64,000 nucleotides of DNA from CAZJRQ01 sp964548535 (GCA_964548535.1 CAZJRQ010000005.1:42518-106517); one strand, 5' to 3'; shown: positions 1-8,812, numbered from the stretch's first letter. Numbers and translations: made by a program. Notes: generated from the sequence alone by a model not told the origin.

Positions 1-72
1 AAGTTCAATAACAGCATCTTTTACAATTGGAAAATCGCTGTCAGAACCCATGATTACTGCAACTTTTTTCAT
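1..72 (-). CDS. purE: PurE, N5-carboxyaminoimidazole ribonucleotide mutase (5' part only)
   Basis: Only the first 24 codons lie in the window; the gene runs off the left edge. The reading starts MKKVAVIMGSDSDFPIV, and GSDSD at residues 9-13 is the phosphate-binding signature of class I PurE, which moves the carboxyl group of N5-CAIR to give CAIR in purine synthesis. The ATG at 72 follows a GGGAGG ribosome site (79-84) with 6-base spacing. The gene sits behind an attenuator-like terminator and a long leader. The call rests on a short but very characteristic motif. Confidence 0.85.
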   Translation of the reverse strand, partial: MKKVAVIMGSDSDFPIVKDAVIEL

Positions 73-103
73 AAATTACCTCCCACTTAAAAGTTCAATA
101 GAA

Positions 104-133
104 CAAAAAAACTGCAACTATAGTGTTGCAGTT
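104..133 (-). terminator. Intrinsic terminator (attenuator) between the purE promoter and purE
   Basis: On the minus strand CTGCAAC (131-125) pairs with GTTGCAG (118-112) across a 6-base loop; flanking A-T pairs extend the stem and a run of seven T follows (111-105). It lies about 32 bases before the purE ATG and downstream of the promoter at 356-384, so it must be read through for purE expression. This is the expected geometry of transcription attenuation. Confidence 0.8.
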
Positions 134-260
134 AGTTTTTTGTCATAATAATATTATTAGAGTGCAGAAAATAAAGAAAACATCCGGAATTATCGGACAT
201 AGTCTTTTGTGCAGAGAAATATGAAGAGAAAACTGATTTTACAAATATTACAGATTCCAT
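132..260 (-). CDS. Possible 42-residue leader peptide upstream of purE
   Basis: On the minus strand an ATG at 260 is preceded by AAGGAGG with 7-base spacing, one of the best ribosome sites in the window, and opens 42 codons. The TAA (134-132) directly abuts the attenuator stem. The peptide is Ser/Phe-rich (begins MESVIFVKSVFSS) and resembles no family I know. A second ATG four bases upstream opens a 24-codon alternative frame that would use the same ribosome site with 3-base spacing. Position and signal suggest a regulatory leader ORF. It could also be a chance ORF inside a structured leader. Confidence 0.35.
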   Translation of the reverse strand: MESVIFVKSVFSSYFSAQKTMSDNSGCFLYFLHSNNIIMTKN

Positions 261-355
261 TCATTCTCCTCCTTACCGCATTTATAAGGCATACGGAAAA
301 GACGAGGATTTTTTACACAATTATTACGCCAAAGACCGCAGACCCTTGTATTAAT

Positions 356-384
356 ATTGTACTATATTTTTCAATAAATTTCAA
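356..384 (-). promoter_or_regulatory. Sigma-A-type promoter of the purE leader
   Basis: On the minus strand TTGAAA (384-379) is separated by exactly 17 bases from TACAAT (361-356). Transcription from about 349 gives a leader of roughly 275 bases before purE, containing a small hairpin (CCGTAT pairing with ATGCGG, about 296-276), a candidate leader ORF and the terminator. Confidence 0.7.
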
Positions 385-460
385 CACTATTTAATATAAA
401 ATTTATATCAATTAAATTTTAATTTATTGTGAATATTAACGAAAAGCCTGTAAAATCTAA

Positions 461-712
461 TTACATACTGAATTTGCTTTTAATTAAGCTAGTTAAATCG
501 GTGTTTAGTTCAGTGACAGAGCCTGTAACCATGTTTTGAACTAGCTGCTTCATTTCACCTTTTGATTGAATTTGATGAGTTCTTGCAATAATATCTTGTT
601 TTTCTCCAGATGATAATTGGGCAAAATGATTCATTGCATCAGGGTTTTGTGATAATGCCATACTTAGACCTAGTGGAAGATCTTGTCCATTTGAGAAATT
701 TCTTTTATCCAT
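461..712 (-). CDS. Small conserved-looking protein of unknown function (83 aa)
   Basis: The product is 83 residues, begins MDKRNFSNGQDLPLG, and is predicted helical with an Asn/Gln-rich middle; it has no signal peptide or membrane segment. I recognise the general type as a small hypothetical protein of Clostridia but cannot assign a domain. The ATG at 712 is chosen because AGAAAGG lies 9 bases upstream; the in-frame TTG at 721 would touch the ribosome site. It is monocistronic, divergent from rsmA, with a perfect 14-base palindrome (744-757) 31 bases upstream of the ATG. Confidence 0.6.
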   Translation of the reverse strand: MDKRNFSNGQDLPLGLSMALSQNPDAMNHFAQLSSGEKQDIIARTHQIQSKGEMKQLVQNMVTGSVTELNTDLTSLIKSKFSM

Positions 713-743
713 AATTCTCAACCTTTCTAAAACTTATTTTGAT

Positions 744-757
744 ATTTCCCGGGAAAT
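744..757. promoter_or_regulatory. Perfect 14-bp palindrome, possible operator
   Basis: ATTTCCCGGGAAAT is a perfect palindrome in an AT-rich divergent intergenic region, upstream of the 83-aa gene (minus) and 72 bases before the rsmA -35 box (plus). The G+C core stands out from its surroundings. No known regulator was matched. It could be a dimer-binding operator or chance. Confidence 0.3.
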
Positions 758-828
758 TATTGTGTAATAATATTTTCCCCAATTTTACCTAAATAATTCC
801 TAAGTAAAATATTAATAATTTGTAACGG

Positions 829-857
829 TTGACAAGATTAGTTCATCATGTTAAAAT
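829..857 (+). promoter_or_regulatory. Sigma-A-type promoter of rsmA
   Basis: TTGACA (829-834) and TAAAAT (852-857) are separated by 17 bases, giving a short leader before the GTG start at 912. Confidence 0.75.
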
Positions 858-911
858 AAAAAAAGAAATTTTATGCAAAATTTTGTTGTAATCGAAAGGA
901 AATAATATATT

Positions 912-1772
912 GTGGAAAATCTTTCAAATATAAGTGTGATCAAAGAAGTTTTAGAGCGGCACAACTTTACATTCTCAAAGGCGTTGGGGCAGAATTTTCT
1001 CGTAAATCCGACTGTTTGTCCTAAAATCGCTGAAATGGGTAATGCCCAAAAAGGCTTCGGTGTGATCGAAATAGGTACAGGAATAGGTGTTTTAACAAAC
1101 GAATTAGCAAAGCGTGCTGATAAAGTTGTAGCAATTGAAATTGACGACCGACTTATTCCAGTTTTAGAAGAAACGCTAGCAGAATATGACAATGTCAAAA
1201 TAATTAATGAAGATGTCATGAAGGTTGATCTTCATAAATTGATTGAAGAAGAATTTGACGGCATGGAGGTCGCAGTTTGTGCAAATCTACCTTATTATAT
1301 AACGTCACCTATTATAATGATGTTGATGGAGGAAAGACTTCCGATTACTTCAATTACAGTAATGGTTCAAAAAGAGGCTGGGTCAAGACTTTGTGCTGAA
1401 ATGGGTACACGAGATATGGGCGCAGTTACAGTTGCAATTAATTATTTTTCTGAACCTAAAATATTATTTAATGTGACAAGGGGAAGTTTTATGCCTGCTC
1501 CTAACGTTGATAGCTGTGTAGTTAGATTTGATATAAAAAAAGAAACTCCTAAGGGTGTAAGTGATGAAAAATTCTTTTTTAAGGTTGCTAGAGGGGCTTT
1601 TTCGCAAAGAAGAAAAACTTTGGCAAATTCTGTTTCATCATCTTTGGGGATAGAAAAGGGGGTAGTGATTGAGGCGATAAATTCGGCTGATTTAGATCCG
1701 AATGTGCGTCCTGAAAAACTGACAATCGAGCAAATGATTTCATTTGTTCAAAAACTAAAAGATAAAACTTAG
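912..1772 (+). CDS. rsmA: 16S rRNA (adenine1518-N6/adenine1519-N6)-dimethyltransferase
   Basis: This 286-residue SAM-dependent methyltransferase dimethylates two adjacent adenines in the 3' hairpin of 16S rRNA during 30S assembly. Visible motifs are GQNFL at residues 26-30, the SAM-binding EIGTGIG (53-59), the acidic E76 after beta-2, and the catalytic NLPYY (125-129). Length is normal for RsmA/KsgA. The GTG start follows AAAGGA with 11-base spacing. It has its own promoter and is followed by spoIIE under a separate promoter. Confidence 0.97.
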   Translation: MENLSNISVIKEVLERHNFTFSKALGQNFLVNPTVCPKIAEMGNAQKGFGVIEIGTGIGVLTNELAKRADKVVAIEIDDRLIPVLEETLAEYDNVKIINEDVMKVDLHKLIEEEFDGMEVAVCANLPYYITSPIIMMLMEERLPITSITVMVQKEAGSRLCAEMGTRDMGAVTVAINYFSEPKILFNVTRGSFMPAPNVDSCVVRFDIKKETPKGVSDEKFFFKVARGAFSQRRKTLANSVSSSLGIEKGVVIEAINSADLDPNVRPEKLTIEQMISFVQKLKDKT

Positions 1773-1786
1773 ATTTTCTTGAATTT

Positions 1787-1871
1787 TGTCTAAAACTAAA
1801 GATTTTAGAACATATTTATTTATTGTTTTCCTCAGAATTTGACATTTTACTTGCGATATTTTTGCTATGAT
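1787..1871 (+). promoter_or_regulatory. spoIIE promoter with 21-bp spacer and Spo0A-box-like sites
   Basis: TTGACA (1839-1844) and TATGAT (1866-1871) are good sigma-A hexamers but are 21 bases apart. Such a long spacer is a known hallmark of the Spo0A-activated sigma-A promoters spoIIE and spoIIG in Bacillus subtilis. TTTGACA (1838-1844) on the opposite strand reads TGTCAAA, and TGTCTAA lies at 1787-1793; each differs by one base from the 0A box TGTCGAA. The assignment to Spo0A is inference. Confidence 0.65.
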
Positions 1872-1914
1872 ACTTGTATTGAGTTTTTGTAAAAATAGAG
1901 GAAGTGGTGATTTT

Positions 1915-4200
1915 ATGTCAAAGGTCAGAGGAATGGTACATTCGATAGAAAAAAATCAAACTCATAGCGTTTTGGTTTGGATTTTGGTGGCAGTTGCTGC
2001 GTTTGTAGTTTCGATGGGTAAAATTATGGGGTATCCATCTCCTGTTAATGTTGCTTTTGCGGTTGTTTCAGGGGTAAATATAATTCCTGCTTTTATTGGT
2101 TCAGTTGTCAGTTATGTTGTGTTTGGAAATGTTGAGGCTGGGCTAATTAATTTATGTTCAATACTTGTGATTGCTGGTATAAGACTTGCTGTAATGCAGG
2201 ATGATCATAAAGATAACCCTATATTCTTAACGTTGCTGACAACTGGCACAATGACATTGTTTGGTTTTGTAATGTCTGTTGCCGTTCATTCGGATAAATA
2301 TACATCAACTTTAAGATTAGTTACTGCACTTATTGGTGGATGTTTGGTTTTTGTAGTAAAGTCTATTCAGCAGAATCAAAAGTGTAATGGAGTATTTGAA
2401 CTAAGTGGTATAAATGGCGTATTTGTTTCTATTTTGTACATAATGGTAGTGTCGACACTTGCGGGGTGTCCTATTCCTTTTATAAACCTTGGCAGAGTTT
2501 TCGGCGTGTTTGTAATGCTTGCGGCTGTGAGAAAATACAAAACAGCTGGAGGAGCTGTCGTTGGAGCATTGACAACTTGTGGAATTTTGCTTTGCAATCC
2601 AGTACTTGCTAAAAACACACTTTTGTTGGCGACTTCAGGTTTAATCTGCGGAGCGTTTATGCAATTTGGTGTTTTAGTATCAGTTTTGATTTTTATCGGC
2701 AGTTCTATTTTAAGTTTAGTTGCAATTGGAGTTAATGGTGACACTTTCTATATGTTTGCAGATATTTTAGCTGGCTCAATAATTTTTTTGGCTTGTCCGA
2801 CTTCATTTATAAAAAAAACCACTGCTAAGTTTTTAGGTGTCAAAAATTCGGTTGATTTGGTAGGACAAACTGCATCATCAAGACTAAATTATGCATCTAA
2901 AACTCTGGGGGATATACGAGGTCAAATTTCGTTGGTTTCATCAGCCATTGATAGAAAAATGACAAATACTGATTTAAAAGTGCAGACTTGCGTTGCAGTA
3001 TGTAATAATTGTGATATGTTCGGTATATGCTGGAAAAAATCAAGTGATAATACAAAAATCTCCTTTGAAAACCTTGAGAAAATAGTGATGAAATATAATG
3101 GGGTAAGCGTATCAGATATTGAAAATGAAATACCGCTTTGCTGTAAATCTCAACAGCTGATTGAGGCTTTCAACGAATTTTATAAGAATATGCTTGAAGA
3201 AAAAGCAGATAATATAAAGATTAAAGAAATGCGTGAATTAGTTACAGAACAGCTTTCGTCAATGGAAGAAATCCTATGTGATTTGTCATATAGGGTTGGA
3301 CAAGTTAGAGCTATTGATTCGTCATTATCCGTTCAAGTTCGTGATTATTTTTCACAGTTGGGTTATCCTAATGCTAAAGCATGTGTTTATATTGATGAGA
3401 ATAATTCTCAACGTGTTGAGGTTTATTTAACTGCAGAATATAAAGGTGACAAACTTAAAGTAGCAATGGGAATAAGTTCACTTGCTGAATGTGATTTTGA
3501 CCTGCCTGTTATAACTCAGATTGATAATGTATGCAAATTGGCATTCACAGAGTTGCCAGATTTTTCAGTAGATATCGGCACATTTCAAGCTTCTTGCAAG
3601 GATAATGAATATTCTGGCGATACTTTAGAAACATTAGATCTTACTACCTCTGAAAAATACATAGTACTGTCCGATGGAATGGGTACAGGAAAACGTGCAA
3701 AGCTTGATTCTATGTTTGCAGTAAACCTAGCTTGCAGATTATTAAAAGCCGGAATTTCAATGTCTACGGCGCATAGATTGATTAATTCAATTTTGCGTGT
3801 TAAAGGCTGGGAAGAGTCATTCGCAACTTTGGATATCATGAAAATTGATTTGTGCGGAGGAAGTGCAGAATTTTTAAAAGCAGGTGCATCACCAGCGTAT
3901 TTATTTCGCGACGGTTCATTAAAGTCGATTGGCGGGCAGTCGTTTCCAGTAGGAATTTTATCAGATTGTGATGCTGATATTACTAAATGCAAATTGTTTT
4001 ATGGAGATATAATTATTCTTTCCTCAGACGGAGTAGAGGAGCAGGTTGTTAGACAAATTTCTAATATAGTCAAAAACGGAACAGTCAAAACACAGGATAT
4101 TGCTCAAAAATTAGGAGAAATTGCAATGGGGAAAAATGGTGATAAAAATAGGGATGATATTTCAATTGCAATAATGTACATAGATGAAAGATTGAAATAG
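1915..4200 (+). CDS. spoIIE: SpoIIE, stage II sporulation PP2C-type serine phosphatase
   Basis: The product is 761 residues: roughly the first 310 form about ten membrane helices, followed by a central regulatory region and a C-terminal PPM/SpoIIE phosphatase domain with LSDGMGTGKRAK and a late SSDGVEEQ metal-ligand motif. In B. subtilis SpoIIE sits at the polar septum and dephosphorylates SpoIIAA to activate sigma-F in the forespore. The ATG at 1915 is chosen because AGAGGAAGTGG precedes it; an upstream ATG at 1867 overlaps the -10 box. Size and architecture fit the family. Its presence says the organism is, or recently was, a spore former. Confidence 0.95.
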   Translation: MSKVRGMVHSIEKNQTHSVLVWILVAVAAFVVSMGKIMGYPSPVNVAFAVVSGVNIIPAFIGSVVSYVVFGNVEAGLINLCSILVIAGIRLAVMQDDHKDNPIFLTLLTTGTMTLFGFVMSVAVHSDKYTSTLRLVTALIGGCLVFVVKSIQQNQKCNGVFELSGINGVFVSILYIMVVSTLAGCPIPFINLGRVFGVFVMLAAVRKYKTAGGAVVGALTTCGILLCNPVLAKNTLLLATSGLICGAFMQFGVLVSVLIFIGSSILSLVAIGVNGDTFYMFADILAGSIIFLACPTSFIKKTTAKFLGVKNSVDLVGQTASSRLNYASKTLGDIRGQISLVSSAIDRKMTNTDLKVQTCVAVCNNCDMFGICWKKSSDNTKISFENLEKIVMKYNGVSVSDIENEIPLCCKSQQLIEAFNEFYKNMLEEKADNIKIKEMRELVTEQLSSMEEILCDLSYRVGQVRAIDSSLSVQVRDYFSQLGYPNAKACVYIDENNSQRVEVYLTAEYKGDKLKVAMGISSLAECDFDLPVITQIDNVCKLAFTELPDFSVDIGTFQASCKDNEYSGDTLETLDLTTSEKYIVLSDGMGTGKRAKLDSMFAVNLACRLLKAGISMSTAHRLINSILRVKGWEESFATLDIMKIDLCGGSAEFLKAGASPAYLFRDGSLKSIGGQSFPVGILSDCDADITKCKLFYGDIIILSSDGVEEQVVRQISNIVKNGTVKTQDIAQKLGEIAMGKNGDKNRDDISIAIMYIDERLK

Positions 4201-4304
4201 ATTTCTTTTTACTTTAGTTTTTCGTGGTATTGACATACTGTTGTTAAAATGCACAAGTTAATCGGTTGCAAACTGTGTAAAACTGAAAAAAACTACAAAA
4301 ACTA

Positions 4305-4333
4305 TTGCAAAATTACTAAAAAAGGTGTAGAAT
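4305..4333 (+). promoter_or_regulatory. Promoter of the glgBCDA operon
   Basis: TTGCAA (4305-4310), a 17-base spacer and TAGAAT (4328-4333) precede glgB. The -35 region is part of an 18-base string, AAAAACTATTGCAAAATT (4297-4314), found again in the promoter of the EIIA-like gene at 36086-36103. Confidence 0.6.
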
Positions 4334-4396
4334 ATATGTATACGATAATAAAGATATTTGAATTTGTATATATTCACAGTAGGGAGGGATAACATA

Positions 4397-6415
4397 GTGG
4401 GAAAAATACCTAAAATGTATGAGCTGCCACTTCATCTGTTTCATCAAGGCACTAATTTGATGACATATGACTTTTTAGGATGTCATAAGGGTGAGCGAAA
4501 TGGCGTTTCTGGATATTATTTTCGAGTCTGGGCAGCAAAAGCTAAAGCGATTTCGGTAGTTGGCGAGTTCAATGATTGGAATGCACAAGCTAACAAAATG
4601 GAAATGATAGCCGATTCAGAAGTTTGGGAAGCTTTTGTTACAAATATTAACCAGCTTGACACTTATAAATATTATGTCACTGGGTGTGATGGTAAAACTA
4701 GGTTAAAAGCTGATCCTTATGGAAGGTTTATGGAGTTGACTCCTGGAACCGCTACTAGAGTTTATGACGATATTGATGCGTTTGAATGGTCTGATAAAAA
4801 GTGGATGAAGGACAAGTCTAAAAAGGATATATATAATTCTCCTATGAATATTTACGAGGTTCATCTTAATTCATGGAAAGATTCACCTAATGGGGAATGT
4901 TATAATTATGTTAAATTTGCAGAGGAAATAATTCCATATTTAAAGGGAATGGGATACACTCATATTGAATTTATGCCGCTTGCTGAGTATCCATTTGACG
5001 GTTCTTGGGGTTATCAGGAGATTGGATATTATGCACCGACTTCTAGATTTGGAACACCAATCGAATTTATGAAGATGATAGACCTTTTCCACTTGGCAGA
5101 TATTTCTGTAATTCTTGATTGGGTTCCTGCACATTTTCCAAAGGACGAGGCAGGACTATATGAGTTTGACGGCAGTTCTGCTTATGAGTATGCTGATCCT
5201 AAAAAGAGTGAGCATTTATCTTGGGGAACTAGAGTTTTTGATTACGGCAGGGGAGAGGTTAAATCTTTTCTTTACTCAAATGCTTTATACTGGATAGAGA
5301 AATTTCATATTGACGGTTTACGAGTTGATGCCGTAGCATCAATGCTGTATTTGGATTATGATAGACGTGACGGAGAGTGGTCACCGAATGTTTTCGGCGG
5401 TCATGAAAATCTTGAGGCTATAGAATTTTTTAAGAAACTTAATGAGGCAGTATTTGAGCGAAATCCTAATACTTTAATGATTGCTGAAGAATCTACTTCT
5501 TGGCCTATGGTTACAAAGCCAACATCTGACGGTGGTTTGGGATTCAACTTTAAATGGAATATGGGTTGGATGAATGACATGCTTAAATATATGTCACTTG
5601 ATCCAATTCATAGAGCGTTTAATCATGATATGCTTACATTTTCATTTTTCTATGCTTTTTCTGAAAATTATATTTTGCCGATTTCACATGATGAAGTTGT
5701 TCATGGAAAAGCATCATTGGTAAATAAAATGTTTGGTGCTGATATTGATCAGAAATTTGCGCAGTCAAAGTTGTTCATGGCATATATGATGGCTCATCCA
5801 GGTAAAAAACTGTTATTTATGGGTTCTGAATTTGCTCAGTTTAGAGAGTGGGATTATCAAGGTAGTTTAGAATGGTTTATGATTGAGGAATATGAGAATC
5901 ATAGAAGTTATCATAAATACATTAAAAACTTAAATAAATTTTATCTGGAAAATTCGCAGCTATGGGAACGAGATTTTTCGTGGGACGGCTTTAGCTGGAT
6001 TTCTAATGACGATTACCGGCAAAGCGTTATAATATTTAGAAGATTCAATAAAAAGGGCGATGAAGTTATAGTAGTTTGTAATTTTGTGCCAGTTGAAAGA
6101 ACATCATATTGTTTTGGCGTTCCATATAAAGGCACATATACTGAAGTTTTCAATTCGACCTCAAGTGATGGCAGTGCGATTACTAATGGCTCAACAAAGT
6201 CGAAACCTGTCGAAATGCACGGCTTTGATAATTCGATTTGTATTGATATTCCAGCTTTCTCTGTAATGTATTTTACTGTTAAAAAGACTGTGGAGCGGAA
6301 AAAATCAGCGCAAAATAAGGCGTCGAAATTGAGTGAGAAGAGCAGTAAGAATTCTGCGAAAGCTGATAAAAGTAAAGTTAATACAAAAAGCAAGAAAACA
6401 AAAGCACAGCTTTAA
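4397..6415 (+). CDS. glgB: 1,4-alpha-glucan branching enzyme, operon copy
   Basis: This 672-residue enzyme cuts alpha-1,4 chains and rejoins them as alpha-1,6 branches in glycogen. It has an N-terminal CBM48 domain (VVGEFNDWN), a GH13 barrel with the nucleophile Asp in GLRVDAVASM, the acid Glu in IAEESTSWP and SHDEVVHGK, and an all-beta C-domain. The last 45 or so residues form an unusual Lys/Ser-rich tail. The GTG at 4397 follows GGGAGG with 9-base spacing. It is the first gene of glgB-C-D-A. A second, shorter glgB lies at 56292-58127. Confidence 0.96.
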   Translation: MGKIPKMYELPLHLFHQGTNLMTYDFLGCHKGERNGVSGYYFRVWAAKAKAISVVGEFNDWNAQANKMEMIADSEVWEAFVTNINQLDTYKYYVTGCDGKTRLKADPYGRFMELTPGTATRVYDDIDAFEWSDKKWMKDKSKKDIYNSPMNIYEVHLNSWKDSPNGECYNYVKFAEEIIPYLKGMGYTHIEFMPLAEYPFDGSWGYQEIGYYAPTSRFGTPIEFMKMIDLFHLADISVILDWVPAHFPKDEAGLYEFDGSSAYEYADPKKSEHLSWGTRVFDYGRGEVKSFLYSNALYWIEKFHIDGLRVDAVASMLYLDYDRRDGEWSPNVFGGHENLEAIEFFKKLNEAVFERNPNTLMIAEESTSWPMVTKPTSDGGLGFNFKWNMGWMNDMLKYMSLDPIHRAFNHDMLTFSFFYAFSENYILPISHDEVVHGKASLVNKMFGADIDQKFAQSKLFMAYMMAHPGKKLLFMGSEFAQFREWDYQGSLEWFMIEEYENHRSYHKYIKNLNKFYLENSQLWERDFSWDGFSWISNDDYRQSVIIFRRFNKKGDEVIVVCNFVPVERTSYCFGVPYKGTYTEVFNSTSSDGSAITNGSTKSKPVEMHGFDNSICIDIPAFSVMYFTVKKTVERKKSAQNKASKLSEKSSKNSAKADKSKVNTKSKKTKAQL

Positions 6416-6461
6416 TAGCTGAAAAAAATATTGACAAATTTTAAAATGGTGGGTGAAGTTT

Positions 6462-7664
6462 ATGTTCAACAAAAAAGAATGTGTTGCTATGCTATTGGCA
6501 GGTGGTCAAGGAAGTAGACTTTATACTTTGACACAAACAGTTGCAAAACCAGCAGTTCCGTTCGGAGCAAAATATCGTATAATAGATTTTCCATTATCTA
6601 ACTGCATAAATTCAGGAATTGATACAGTTGGAGTTCTAACACAATATCAGCCCTTATTGCTTAATGAATATATTGGAAATGGACAGCCATGGGACTTAGA
6701 TAGACTTAATGGCGGAGTAAACATTCTTCCACCATATCAAAAAGCATCTGGTGCTGATTGGTATTCTGGAACTGCAAATGCAATTTACCAAAACATCGCA
6801 TTTGTTGATAGATATTCTCCAGAGTATGTTGTTATTCTATCAGGAGATCACATCTATAAAATGGATTATAGTAAAATGCTTGCTTATCATAAGAAAAAAA
6901 ATGCTGATGCTACAATAGCAGTGCTTGATGTATCTCTTGAAGAAGCATCACGTTTCGGAATTATGATTACTGATGAAGATGATAATATTATTGATTTTGA
7001 GGAAAAGCCAAAGAATCCAAGATCAACTCTTGCTTCAATGGGCATTTATATTTTCACTTGGTCAAAATTAAAAGCATATTTAATTGCTAATGAAAATGAT
7101 TCAACAGCTAGTAAAGACTTTGGACAGAATATTATACCTGACATGAGGGCGGCAGGTGAAAAGCTTGTAGCATATAGATTTGATGGTTATTGGAAAGATG
7201 TAGGAACAATCGATTCATTGTGGGAAGCTAATATGGATCTGATTAATCCTAATATTCCAATCGATCTTTATGATCCAGCTTGGAAAATTTATTCAAGAAA
7301 CCCTGTTTTGCCACCTCAGCAGATTGGTGATAAGGCTTCTGTTCAGAACTCAATGGTGACTGAAGGCTGCTACATTAATGGACTAGTTGAATCATCAATG
7401 ATATCAGAGGGTGTTGTGATTGAAGAGGGAGCAGAGGTTGTAAATTCAATTTTAATGCCTGGATGTGTTATTAAAAAAGGCGCAAAAGTAGACTACTCAA
7501 TTGTTGGTGAAAATGCAGTAGTAGGCGATAATGCCCATGTTGGTGCTAAGCCAGAAGAAATTGATGATAAAGATACATGGGGTATTGCAGTAATTGGTCA
7601 TAATATCAATGTTTCGAATAATGCTGCAGTTGCTCCAAAGGCAATTGTTTCGGCTAATGTTTAG
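6462..7664 (+). CDS. glgC: Glucose-1-phosphate adenylyltransferase, catalytic subunit
   Basis: This 400-residue enzyme makes ADP-glucose and pyrophosphate from glucose-1-phosphate and ATP, the committed step of glycogen synthesis. The nucleotide-binding LAGGQGSRL is near the N-terminus, KYRIIDFPLSN follows, the metal-binding Asp is in LSGDHIYKMDY, and the C-terminal third is a left-handed beta-helix. The ATG at 6462 has GGTGGGTGAAG in front; the in-frame GTG at 6453 overlaps that site. It lies 46 bases after glgB and 17 before glgD, so the three are co-transcribed. Confidence 0.97.
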   Translation: MFNKKECVAMLLAGGQGSRLYTLTQTVAKPAVPFGAKYRIIDFPLSNCINSGIDTVGVLTQYQPLLLNEYIGNGQPWDLDRLNGGVNILPPYQKASGADWYSGTANAIYQNIAFVDRYSPEYVVILSGDHIYKMDYSKMLAYHKKKNADATIAVLDVSLEEASRFGIMITDEDDNIIDFEEKPKNPRSTLASMGIYIFTWSKLKAYLIANENDSTASKDFGQNIIPDMRAAGEKLVAYRFDGYWKDVGTIDSLWEANMDLINPNIPIDLYDPAWKIYSRNPVLPPQQIGDKASVQNSMVTEGCYINGLVESSMISEGVVIEEGAEVVNSILMPGCVIKKGAKVDYSIVGENAVVGDNAHVGAKPEEIDDKDTWGIAVIGHNINVSNNAAVAPKAIVSANV

Positions 7665-7681
7665 GAAAGGAAGTGGATAAT

Positions 7682-8812
7682 ATGGCACTAAATATGAGTA
7701 AAGTTCTTGGATTGGTATTTGCAAATATGCACGATACATCTTTGGGTGATTTGACAAAAAATAGAACAATGGGTTCTGTTCTTTTCGGAGGCAGATATCG
7801 TCTGATAGATTTTCCGCTTTCTAATATGGTAAACAGTGGTATTACAGAAGTTGGAGTTATTACAAAAGCTAATTATCAGTCTTTGCTAGACCATTTAGGT
7901 TCAGGCAGAGAGTGGGATCTTTCAAGAAAAAAAGGTGGTTTGCATATCCTTCCTCCTTTCGGAAATGTTGATAGCAAGCTGTATAGAGGTCGAATTGATG
8001 CACTTTATGGAGCAATGAATTTTATTAAGCATTCATTGGCTGATTATGTAGTAATGTCTGATTGTGATGTTGTAACTAATATGGATTATAAGCCAATTGT
8101 TTTAAGTCATGTTGAGAGTGGTGCTGATATTACAATAATTACTCATACAGGTCCTATTACATCTGATGAGAGCAAGCAGTCAACAGTGCTTAATATTGAT
8201 GAAGATAGGCGAGTAAGATCAGTATTGCTTAATCCTGATATTAGCGGAACTTGTACTACAAGCTTGAATATGCTTGTTATGGGAAGACAGTTCTTAATTG
8301 ATATGATTTCTGATTCAATTGCTAGAGGAAGTGTTGATTTTGCAAGAGATATTCTTCAGGCAAAATGTAATGAGCTTTGCATTAAGAGCTATGATTATTC
8401 GAATTATTTTAATAAAATTACAAGTGTTTCATCATATTTCAATGCGAATCAGGAATTGCTAGATATTGAAAACGCTAGAAAGTTATTTTATCTATCAAGA
8501 AAGTCAATCTACACAAAAATTAGTAATAATGCACCTGCAAAGTATGATTTGGATTCTAATGTTAAAAATTCATTAATTGCTGACGGATGCGTAATTGAAG
8601 GTGAAGTTGAAAATTCAATTTTGTTCCGTGGAGTTAAGGTTGGTAAGGGTGCAAAGATTAAAAATTCAATCTTAATGCAGGGAACAGTTGTAGGAGATAA
8701 ATCAGAAGTTACGTACGTTATTACTGATAAGAATGTAAATATCTGCGATAATCATATTCTAACAAGCACACCAACTTATCCAATGTATGTGGGAAAAAAT
8801 GCTACAGTATAA
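7682..8812 (+). CDS. glgD: GlgD, non-catalytic ADP-glucose pyrophosphorylase subunit
   Basis: This 376-residue protein is a GlgC paralogue in which the substrate-binding loop is replaced: LGLVFANMHD stands where GlgC has LLAGGQGSRL, and the region equivalent to SGDHIYKMDY reads SDCDVVTNMDY. In Firmicutes GlgD forms a hetero-oligomer with GlgC and modulates it. YRLIDFPLSNMVNSG and the C-terminal beta-helix are retained. The ATG at 7682 follows AAAGGAAG; a GTG at 7673 is too close to that site. It is part of the glgBCDA operon. Confidence 0.95.
   Translation: MALNMSKVLGLVFANMHDTSLGDLTKNRTMGSVLFGGRYRLIDFPLSNMVNSGITEVGVITKANYQSLLDHLGSGREWDLSRKKGGLHILPPFGNVDSKLYRGRIDALYGAMNFIKHSLADYVVMSDCDVVTNMDYKPIVLSHVESGADITIITHTGPITSDESKQSTVLNIDEDRRVRSVLLNPDISGTCTTSLNMLVMGRQFLIDMISDSIARGSVDFARDILQAKCNELCIKSYDYSNYFNKITSVSSYFNANQELLDIENARKLFYLSRKSIYTKISNNAPAKYDLDSNVKNSLIADGCVIEGEVENSILFRGVKVGKGAKIKNSILMQGTVVGDKSEVTYVITDKNVNICDNHILTSTPTYPMYVGKNATV

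Noticed and set aside
132..349. Purine or ZTP riboswitch in the purE leader
   Set aside because: The conserved loop and core sequences of these classes are not present on the minus strand, so only an attenuated leader is reported.
209..394. Plus-strand ORF of 61 codons opposite the purE leader
   Set aside because: It has no ribosome site and lies antisense to a promoter-terminator leader; the sequence is low-complexity Ile/Leu/Thr without family features.
758..800. Sigma-F/G-like -10 (GGGGAAAATA on the minus strand) before the 83-aa gene
   Set aside because: The -10 fits the GGNRANANTR pattern but no matching -35 is found at the required distance.
851..1219. Long antisense ORFs inside coding genes (here opposite rsmA; similar ones opposite spoIIE, glgB, dapB and others)
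   Set aside because: They mirror the codon structure of the real genes, lack ribosome sites and have no recognisable domains.
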